7,700 nt of DNA from CAZJPS01 sp964548055 (lineage in GTDB: Bacteria > Patescibacteriota > Gracilibacteria > Peribacterales > Peribacteraceae). The stretch's first letter is position 1. Each line of letters begins with the position of its first letter. Below the pieces are notes generated by a model that ran no database searches, had not been told where the DNA came from, and saw nothing but the letters and a program-made list of their open reading frames with translations. A program made the translations under genes and the position numbers. Positions 1 to 4,455 of the stretch are shown piece after piece. The stretch is taken from contig CAZJPS010000059.1 in assembly GCA_964548055.1 (NCBI GenBank), forward strand, positions 1 to 7,700, read 5' to 3'.

Positions 1-12
1 ACAGTTGAATTA

Positions 13-666
13 ATGAGATGGATTAGAAAAGCAATTGAGTCAGAAGAAATTTATGGAAAACAGTATTGTGAAATAGAAATTAGAAACCCTGTTAAAACTG
101 TGTGGTATAAAAAAATAGTTTTTGATAAGCTGCTTCTTATGACAAAGATGAAATCCGATTCATCCATATCAGTAGGTGTAATCATCATTTACTGTTTAAT
201 CTGGTTGTTAGTGTTTGGTTTTGCCTTTTTACTTAGCTCGATAGTTTTTTTTGGGACTGCGATTGATTTAGGTATGAGAGGAACGCCCGCAGGAGCTATT
301 GAGTCTATAGGTAAAACTGTAGCGATGATACTAATCATCGTTGGGATATTTACAGTATCTTGTCGTTTTACTTTTGCTTGCCGAACCTGGCTCCTGCCTT
401 ACAAAGTAAAACCATCTATTTTTGGAAATATTATTGGATTATTTTTTTATCTTCTATTAATTTTCATCCCGTTCCCAATAGGTATTGCAACTTTTACGTA
501 TTTATCTGATTATGTTTCATTTAATTATGACTCACTTTCAACTGCAGAAAGATACATGATTGCAGCACTTATGTTCATAGGAATTATAGCAACATTTGCA
601 ATCTGCTTTTGGTCCGCTTCCGTTATTAAATCGCGTCAGCAAAAAGAAATTTCGAAACAGTCATAA
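13..666 (+). CDS. Hypothetical four-helix membrane protein, possibly 5'-partial
   Basis: I do not recognise this 217-residue protein. It has a charged cytosol-like N-terminus (residues 1-50) and four hydrophobic stretches at about 54-80, 101-120, 138-162 and 181-204, followed by a short basic tail. No catalytic motif is visible. The ATG at 13 has no upstream Shine-Dalgarno site, and the frame stays open to position 1, so the true start may lie left of the window. Base composition differs from the neighbours: 17 of the first 60 bases are G or C, against 31 of 60 in a sample of nusG (1081-1140). This hints at recent acquisition or relaxed constraint. The 3' end runs into convergent acyP, sharing 31 bases, so no terminator separates the two genes. 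The coding call rests on length and coherent membrane topology. Confidence 0.7.
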   Translation: MRWIRKAIESEEIYGKQYCEIEIRNPVKTVWYKKIVFDKLLLMTKMKSDSSISVGVIIIYCLIWLLVFGFAFLLSSIVFFGTAIDLGMRGTPAGAIESIGKTVAMILIIVGIFTVSCRFTFACRTWLLPYKVKPSIFGNIIGLFFYLLLIFIPFPIGIATFTYLSDYVSFNYDSLSTAERYMIAALMFIGIIATFAICFWSASVIKSRQQKEISKQS

Positions 667-917
667 TGCTCATCGGATGTGTCTGTAATTTTCACTTCGG
701 TTACTTTTGCAGCGGGAGGACCTTTGGAGCACCACTGCTTCAATTTCTGCAACTGTTCGTCGGTTCCTTCTGCATAAATCTCCACAGATCCATCGGGATT
801 ATTTTTAACCCAACCCTTTATATCTAATTTATCAGCAATCAGTTTTGTTACTTTACGGAAGAAGACGCCTTGGACGAGGCCAGTAATCTGAAAATGACGA
901 GCATGTGTATCGGACAT
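636..917 (-). CDS. acyP: Acylphosphatase
   Basis: A small cytosolic hydrolase of carboxyl-phosphate bonds in acyl phosphates. From the ATG at 917 the protein is 93 residues, close to the family's usual 90 or so. The signature GLVQGVFFR spans residues 13-21, with the phosphate-binding Arg at 21. GWVKNNPDG spans 35-43, with the catalytic Asn at 39, and the typical EIYAEG strand follows. An in-frame ATG at 947 would add ten residues (MSTKNSTLQT) that do not match the usual start of the fold. A TTG at 971 lies at a hairpin (963-979) and is less likely. No Shine-Dalgarno site is clear at any of these; the 947 ATG has only a weak GGA. The stop is TGA. The gene follows nusG on the same strand and ends inside the convergent membrane-protein gene. 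The family is clear; the start is uncertain between 917 and 947. Confidence 0.93.
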   Translation of the reverse strand: MSDTHARHFQITGLVQGVFFRKVTKLIADKLDIKGWVKNNPDGSVEIYAEGTDEQLQKLKQWCSKGPPAAKVTEVKITDTSDEHYDCFEISFC

Positions 918-962
918 AGTTTGGAGTGTAGAGTTTTTGGTAGACATTAATCCATAGGGATC

Positions 963-979
963 GCGCTCCAAACGAGCGC
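963..979 (-). other. Perfect hairpin upstream of acyP
   Basis: GCGCTC and GAGCGC form a perfect 6-bp stem around a 5-base loop. On the minus strand it would lie in the 5' leader of acyP, 16 bases upstream of the ATG at 947. No U-tract follows, so it is not an obvious terminator. It could influence acyP translation, or it may be chance. Confidence 0.4.
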
Positions 980-1004
980 TCTCAGGAAAATAATTTACTG
1001 TTTT

Positions 1005-1032
1005 CTAAAAACTACAAACTAAGAACTAAAAA
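1005..1032. repeat. Four tandem copies of a 7-base unit (CTAAAAA-like)
   Basis: Four consecutive heptamers read CTAAAAA, CTACAAA, CTAAGAA, CTAAAAA on the plus strand. The first and last are identical, and the inner two differ by one base each. The array fills much of the 78-132 base gap between nusG and acyP. On the minus strand it is T-rich (TTTTTAG units) and could act as a weak nusG transcript end. AGAACT/AGTTCT at its nusG-proximal edge can also pair across a 12-base loop. Confidence 0.75.
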
Positions 1033-1049
1033 CCTCTCCAGTTCTAGAA

Positions 1050-1595
1050 TTACTTCTTCTTCACCTGAGTAAAGTCCAACTCCACCGGTGTCTCACGATC
1101 GAAGATGAGCACGAGGACGTTCAGCTTTCCTTTATTCACATCCACGCTTTCCACTGTTCCTTCGTAGTTTTTAAATGGACCATCAATAATGATAACCAGA
1201 TCTCCAATTTGGAAATCGCTCTTAAACTTAGCTTGCTGCTCACCAATACGTCGCTCAATCACACCAAACTCTTCTGGCGTCACTGGCACCGGGATATTTC
1301 CTGCACCAACGAATCCTGTCACGTTTGGGGTGTTACGAACGACGTACCAACTTTCATCGGTTACAATCATGTCTACAATCACATAGCCTGGAAATAATTT
1401 TCTTTCCTCTTCCACTGGTTCATTCTTTTTAAATACCAATTGCTTCTCCTTTGGAACTTGCACGCTAAAAATATAATCGGACATGCCAAGGGATTCTACG
1501 CGCTGTTCAAGCGCCTGTTTTACGCTATCTTCATATCCAGAATACGTATGGAGAACGTACCAATTTCTTCCAGCATTAGGGTCCTGCTTTACCAT
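1050..1595 (-). CDS. nusG: Transcription termination/antitermination factor NusG
   Basis: A 181-residue NusG, the usual length for a two-domain form. It binds RNA polymerase through its N-terminal NGN domain, and its KOW domain contacts Rho or ribosomal protein S10 to couple transcription and translation. The NGN domain covers about 10-115, with NWYVLHTYSGYED at 11-23, KLFPGYVIVDM at 66-76 and VRNTPNVTGFVG at 86-97. The KOW domain follows from about 128, with FQIGDLVIIIDGPFKNYEGT at 128-147. The ATG at 1595 lies five bases after the secE stop, so the two genes form an operon. No Shine-Dalgarno site precedes it, which suggests coupling to secE translation. The usual downstream rplK-rplA ribosomal genes are absent; acyP follows instead. 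Identification is secure. Confidence 0.98.
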   Translation of the reverse strand: MVKQDPNAGRNWYVLHTYSGYEDSVKQALEQRVESLGMSDYIFSVQVPKEKQLVFKKNEPVEEERKLFPGYVIVDMIVTDESWYVVRNTPNVTGFVGAGNIPVPVTPEEFGVIERRIGEQQAKFKSDFQIGDLVIIIDGPFKNYEGTVESVDVNKGKLNVLVLIFDRETPVELDFTQVKKK

Positions 1596-1600
1596 AATAA

Positions 1601-1792
1601 TTAGATAATACGATTAAGAAAGAAAGCGAGACTATTACCCAAAAGAACATCTACAAGGCCAAACACTGCTGCATTAGCCAATGTGAATGCAAGAACGGTC
1701 ATAGAGAGACGAATTGCTTGCTGTCGCGTAGGCCAACGGACAAGCTCTAGCTCGCGGATTGATTCTTGAATGTAAAGTGTAACAGCGTTCAT
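1601..1792 (-). CDS. secE: Preprotein translocase subunit SecE
   Basis: A 63-residue SecE of the short, single-helix type. SecE clamps and stabilises SecY in the SecYEG channel, through which the signal-peptide-bearing proteins of this window would leave the cell. The amphipathic segment carries the family motif ELELVRWPTRQQ (residues 14-25), which matches the conserved E-L-x-x-V-x-W-P-(S/T)-R signature. One transmembrane helix follows at about 31-53. The ATG at 1792 gives the expected N-terminus. It has no Shine-Dalgarno site (the leader just before it is AATCCGCTATCC). secE is directly followed by nusG, the classical pair. Upstream lie a terminator hairpin and a candidate promoter. Short length and motif make the call firm. 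Confidence 0.95.
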   Translation of the reverse strand: MNAVTLYIQESIRELELVRWPTRQQAIRLSMTVLAFTLANAAVFGLVDVLLGNSLAFFLNRII

Positions 1793-1816
1793 GGATAGCG
1801 GATTGATGTCTTAAAA

Positions 1817-1832
1817 AAGCCCTTCCGGGCCT
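1817..1832 (-). terminator. GNRA-capped intrinsic terminator after lepB
   Basis: On the minus strand GCCC-GGAA-GGGC forms a stem-loop with a GNRA tetraloop, extended by a G-U and an A-U pair, followed by TTTTTT (1818-1813). It lies 70-85 bases after the lepB stop and before secE, so it fits a lepB terminator. A candidate secE promoter would start transcription close to the same hairpin. Confidence 0.65.
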
Positions 1833-1837
1833 AAGAT

Positions 1838-1865
1838 AGGATACAGGATGGCCCATGAGATGCAA
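1838..1865 (-). promoter_or_regulatory. Candidate secE-nusG promoter
   Basis: On the minus strand TTGCAT (1865-1860) and TATCCT (1843-1838) are separated by 16 bases. Both match sigma-70 consensus at four of six positions. The predicted start, near 1831, would fall at the terminator hairpin, so transcripts from here would begin around the stem rather than read through all of it. The site is placed sensibly for secE but is only moderately consensus-like. Confidence 0.35.
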
Positions 1866-1880
1866 GTGCGAAATTTGAAT

Positions 1881-1905
1881 GTAAAAAGAGGTTTCTGCTT
1901 CTTAC
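1881..1905 (-). other. Hairpin overlapping the lepB stop codon
   Basis: On the minus strand GTAAGAAG (1905-1898) pairs with CTTTTTAC (1888-1881) as eight pairs including one G-U, around a 9-base loop. The 5' arm contains the lepB TAA stop. It is mostly A-U and has no distinct U-tract afterwards. It may protect the transcript 3' end or be incidental. Confidence 0.3.
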
Positions 1906-2537
1906 AAGCCATAGGCTGGCGGCTCAAGAGCGTGAATTTTTGTGAGTGGTAAGGCAATAAACCATACTTTTCCCTTTACACTGTCCTTAGATACGAATGG
2001 AACTGCCTTTGAGTCTGCATCTGCAAAACTACGTGAATCCAAACTTCCTTGACGATTGTCACCTAACACAAAATATGAATTTTCTGGAACTATGTAACTT
2101 ACAGCGGAAGTATCGCCGCTGTTTGGTGGAGAGCGATACGTATGTCCTAGGTTTTTTTCACTCAAATATCCATCTTCACTTAACTTATGCGTTTCAGTTT
2201 CACCTGATTTGCGAAGAAACACATAACCATCGCGAATAATCACTTCATCTCCCGGAAGACCAATCACCCTTTTCACGTAGTACTTGTCCGGATCGTTGGG
2301 TGGACGGAACACGACGACATCACCTCGTTGAGGCACACCCACAAAATAAGCAAATTTGTTAATGACAATATATTCCTTATCGACGAGGGTATCGATCATC
2401 GAATTTCCCTCAACCTGGAAAGGGGAAACAAGAAACGTACGAATTCCCATTACAATAACGACGATCACCACAATATTTAGAACTACATCAAGTAAGTGGA
2501 ACCAAAATCCGCGTTGTTTTTGCTGCTTCACTGCCAT
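1902..2537 (-). CDS. lepB: Signal peptidase I (family S26)
   Basis: Membrane-bound serine protease that removes signal peptides from exported proteins on the outer face of the membrane; 211 residues from the ATG at 2537. One N-terminal helix covers about 18-37. Box B is EGNSMIDTL (43-51) with nucleophile Ser46. Box D is YVKRVIGLPGDEV (87-99) with general base Lys89. Box E is VLGDNRQGSLDSR (157-169). The Ser-Lys dyad and the GDNR motif are intact. Unusually, the near-invariant Pro of SM-x-PT is Asp here (SMIDT). A TTG one codon earlier is a poorer start. No Shine-Dalgarno site is visible. The gene is transcribed away from the PH-domain operon, across a gap holding an inverted repeat, and is followed by a terminator before secE. 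Function is confident. Confidence 0.96.
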   Translation of the reverse strand: MAVKQQKQRGFWFHLLDVVLNIVVIVVIVMGIRTFLVSPFQVEGNSMIDTLVDKEYIVINKFAYFVGVPQRGDVVVFRPPNDPDKYYVKRVIGLPGDEVIIRDGYVFLRKSGETETHKLSEDGYLSEKNLGHTYRSPPNSGDTSAVSYIVPENSYFVLGDNRQGSLDSRSFADADSKAVPFVSKDSVKGKVWFIALPLTKIHALEPPAYGL

Positions 2538-2586
2538 CAAGGCTAGTGTAGAGAGGCGTCGGAAAGCTGTACAGCGTATTGCCGTG

Positions 2587-2612
2587 AATTGGTGAGAGTC
2601 TACATACCAATT
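2587..2612. promoter_or_regulatory. Inverted repeat, possible operator, in the lepB/PH-operon divergent gap
   Basis: AATTGGT (2587-2593) and ACCAATT (2606-2612) are perfect 7-bp inverted arms, with centres 19 bases apart. They lie midway in the divergent gap, and the right arm overlaps the candidate -35 (TTGAAA, 2611-2616) of the rightward operon. Spacing and symmetry suit a dimeric repressor, though no regulator gene is present in the window. Confidence 0.45.
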
Positions 2613-2641
2613 GAAATGCAGTGCGCTATACTGGATATAAT
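2611..2641 (+). promoter_or_regulatory. Candidate promoter for the PH/HEPN/pth operon
   Basis: TTGAAA (2611-2616) is followed, after a longer than usual 19-base spacer, by a perfect TATAAT (2636-2641). The -10 overlaps the ATG at 2640, so use of this promoter would exclude that ATG and force a start further in, such as the GTG at 2688. Either the promoter or the ATG start is wrong. Confidence 0.35.
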
Positions 2642-3338
2642 GTTACAAAAGGCACTTTTTTTTGGGCATCTGGAGGATGACGAATCTGTGACGCTTATTG
2701 CACACAAGCATTGGATTTTTGGCTGTAAAAATCTTTTTTTACCAATCCTTTCATTACTTCTTTCTTTAAGCGTTCTTTCAGCAGCAAAAGTAACAACTAT
2801 TTTTTATGTTGCAGCTTTATGGGGGATTGCATCCGTCATTTGGAGTGTACGTAATTTTTTGGATTATTATTTGGATGCGTGGATTATTACGAACCACGGA
2901 GTAATAGATTTGGAATGGCATGGCTGGTTTCACCGAGAATCCGCACGAATTTTATACAGCGATGTACAGGGTGTGAGCTATGAAATTAAAGGAATTATCG
3001 GCACTGTGCTTCGCTATGGAAATGTGAGCATTGAAAAGATTTCTACAGGGGCAAGTGTCTCTTTGCCTCATGTGCCCAATCCAAGAAAAGTGGAGGCGAT
3101 CATTCTAAAAAATATGGAAGCATATTTACATTCAAAGAATATGAAAGATGCAAAGCATGTACAAGAATTATTGGCCAGTATGGTGGCTGACCATATGCAA
3201 ATGGAAAATTTTGCTTCTAAAGGGAAGGCACAAAATCAGCAGGATGTCCCTAATCAAAAGCAGGACATGACTCCAGTAACTCCTACTAAAAAGAACCGCA
3301 GTTTTCAGTCTTCTAAAGTTGGCTCAAAAAAAATATGA
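2640..3338 (+). CDS. Bacterial PH-domain (bPH2/DUF304-type) membrane protein
   Basis: A 232-residue protein from the ATG at 2640. HKHW (residues 22-25) is followed by two close transmembrane helices (about 32-49 and 53-72). A bacterial PH domain of the DUF304/bPH2 kind then covers about 73-163: DYYLDAWIITNHGVIDLEWH (75-94), a polar YSDVQGVSYE segment, and GTVLRYGNVSIEKIS (121-135). This order is typical of the family, whose role is poorly defined and membrane-associated. The tail (190-232) is polar, Gln/Lys/Ser-rich and probably disordered. A GTG at 2688 with GGAGGA ten bases upstream is an alternative start, but it would cut the conserved pre-helix segment. Its TGA stop overlaps the next ATG (ATGA), implying translational coupling. 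No enzyme function can be assigned. Confidence 0.85.
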   Translation: MLQKALFFGHLEDDESVTLIAHKHWIFGCKNLFLPILSLLLSLSVLSAAKVTTIFYVAALWGIASVIWSVRNFLDYYLDAWIITNHGVIDLEWHGWFHRESARILYSDVQGVSYEIKGIIGTVLRYGNVSIEKISTGASVSLPHVPNPRKVEAIILKNMEAYLHSKNMKDAKHVQELLASMVADHMQMENFASKGKAQNQQDVPNQKQDMTPVTPTKKNRSFQSSKVGSKKI

Positions 3339-3739
3339 TTGTACATTGGGCGTTTTTATTATTGGCAATTGTAATTATTTTCTTTTTTTGTTGTTGGTGG
3401 ATACTTCAAATGAATAATTTGAAGCTATCACCTGCAAATAAAGCAAGAATAAAAAAGCAGTGGTCTGCAATAAAAATGCAGACAGACATGCATAGAAAAG
3501 TCTTGGAAGCCGATTCTGTTGTTTCTCATCTTTTTCGCGATCTTGGCTTTACGGGAACGATGGGCGAGCAACTTAAAAAAGCTTCAAAATATGTACCTGA
3601 TTTAGATGCTGTATGGAGAGCTCATAAGCTTCGCAATACAATTGCACACGAGCCGGGTGTTACTATTAGTGCATACGATGCAGAAAAAGCCCTGGCTGCA
3701 TTCGAGAAGGTTCTTACGAAATATTGTGGTACGCTTTAA
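3335..3739 (+). CDS. Membrane-anchored HEPN-like protein, function unknown
   Basis: A 134-residue protein. A single N-terminal helix covers about 4-25, and the rest is a soluble, mostly helical domain. Its best-conserved-looking stretch is AHKLRNTIAHEPG (96-108), which carries R100-x4-H105 in the RNxxxH form seen in HEPN domains, where this pair lines an RNase or nucleotide-binding site. The following helix, SAYDAEKALAAFEKVL (112-127), fits the last helix of such a fold. HEPN membership is inferred from the motif and helix pattern only; many HEPN-like proteins are not nucleases. The ATG overlaps the preceding stop as ATGA, and pth starts two bases after the TAA, so all three proteins are probably made from one transcript. 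No Shine-Dalgarno site is present. Confidence 0.8.
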   Translation: MIVHWAFLLLAIVIIFFFCCWWILQMNNLKLSPANKARIKKQWSAIKMQTDMHRKVLEADSVVSHLFRDLGFTGTMGEQLKKASKYVPDLDAVWRAHKLRNTIAHEPGVTISAYDAEKALAAFEKVLTKYCGTL

Positions 3740-3741
3740 CA

Positions 3742-4299
3742 GTGAAACCGAGCCTCGTGATTGTCGGCCTTGGAAACCCCGGAAAGGGATATGCACGTAC
3801 AAGACATAATGCCGGATTTATTGCTACAGACTTTCTTTCAAAAGAATTTGGAGTAGGGGAGTGGAAAGAACAGCAAAAATTTATGTGCAAAATGCAGGAA
3901 GGAAGAATAGTTACTGTGCCAATTCTGTTCATACAGCCTCAAACTTTCATGAACCGCTCGGGAGAATGCATTCGTAAAATAATCGACTTTTATAAGCTTG
4001 ATGCATCTCAGCAATTATTGGTGCTTACGGATGATGTAGATTTGCCTTTGGGGGATCTGCGGATACGTATGAAAGGTGGTCCAGGCACTCACAATGGAAT
4101 GCGATCAATAGTGGAACAGATTGGCGAAAATTTCCCCCGCTTGCGCATTGGCCTTGGCACTCCTTCTAAAGATATTGACCTTGCTACATGGGTCGTAAGC
4201 GCTCCGCCACCAGAGGAAGAAACGATTCTTCTAAAAGCAATTGAGAGCATTCCAGCGAAAGTAAAAGAGTTCATACTCGAAAAACCACTGGAGCAATAG
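3742..4299 (+). CDS. pth: Peptidyl-tRNA hydrolase
   Basis: Cleaves peptidyl-tRNA released from stalled ribosomes, freeing tRNA for reuse; cytosolic and generally essential. The GTG at 3742 gives 185 residues, beginning right at the first strand, KPSLVIVGLGNPG. Active-site elements are all present: Asn12 in GLGNPG, catalytic His22 in TRHNAGF, Asn71 in PQTFMNRSG, Asp97 in LTDDVDLPLG, and Asn118 in GTHNGMRSI. A TTG six codons earlier lies inside the previous gene and adds residues with no counterpart. The start is two bases after the HEPN-like gene's stop with no Shine-Dalgarno site, so translation probably depends on re-initiation. The C-terminal helix (VKEFILEKPLEQ) is complete. The company of a PH-domain and a HEPN-like gene is not a standard pth context that I recognise. 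Confidence 0.97.
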   Translation: MKPSLVIVGLGNPGKGYARTRHNAGFIATDFLSKEFGVGEWKEQQKFMCKMQEGRIVTVPILFIQPQTFMNRSGECIRKIIDFYKLDASQQLLVLTDDVDLPLGDLRIRMKGGPGTHNGMRSIVEQIGENFPRLRIGLGTPSKDIDLATWVVSAPPPEEETILLKAIESIPAKVKEFILEKPLEQ

Positions 4300-4331
4300 T
4301 CGCGAGGTTCGGCTCTGTTGGACTGAGCGAC
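4299..4331 (+). other. Hairpin beginning at the pth stop codon
   Basis: GTCGC (4299-4303) pairs with GCGAC (4327-4331), and an inner GTTC (4307-4310) can pair with GGAC (4320-4323, one G-U). It begins at the last base of the pth stop. No U-run follows, so any terminator role would be non-canonical. Confidence 0.4.
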
Positions 4332-4340
4332 ACTTCTCTG

Positions 4341-4391
4341 GAAAGGATAGCTCATGAAAGGAAAATCGGAGGTTTAGCTTTCATGCCTTTC
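4341..4391 (+). other. Long imperfect hairpin between pth and the surface-protein gene
   Basis: Nested inverted arms: GAAAGG (4341-4346) with CCTTTC (4386-4391), then after a 6-base bulge CATGAAAG (4353-4360) with CTTTCATG (4378-4385), then AAATC (4363-4367) with GGTTT (4371-4375) closed by a 3-base loop. Nineteen pairs can form. It may protect the pth-operon 3' end or end that transcript, as the bases just downstream (TTTCTTT, 4388-4394) are pyrimidine-rich. Confidence 0.5.
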
Positions 4392-4397
4392 TTTACC

Positions 4398-4420
4398 AAA
4401 AACCCGCCTTGCGGCGGGTT
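4398..4420 (-). terminator. Intrinsic terminator of the surface-protein gene
   Basis: On the minus strand an 8-bp stem AACCCGCC/GGCGGGTT closes a GCAA (GNRA) tetraloop and runs into TTTTT (4402-4398). It lies 36 bases after the stop of the DUF11-repeat gene. On the plus strand the same stem is followed by CCTGG, so it should act mainly on leftward transcription. Confidence 0.85.
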
Positions 4421-4455
4421 CCTGGTGTTTCCCTGTCTCTTCTATCTACATCAAA

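Noticed and set aside
636..4299. UGA recoding to glycine, as in some Patescibacteria
   Set aside because: TGA ends acyP at the expected length and ends the PH gene in an ATGA overlap; no in-frame TGA interrupts any recognised protein.
4305..4355. tRNA-like D-arm pattern (GCTC...GAGC) on the minus strand next to the pth end
   Set aside because: No matching acceptor stem, no anticodon loop and no GGTTCRA T-arm follow at the right spacing, and the candidate would run into pth coding sequence. It is better explained as a hairpin.
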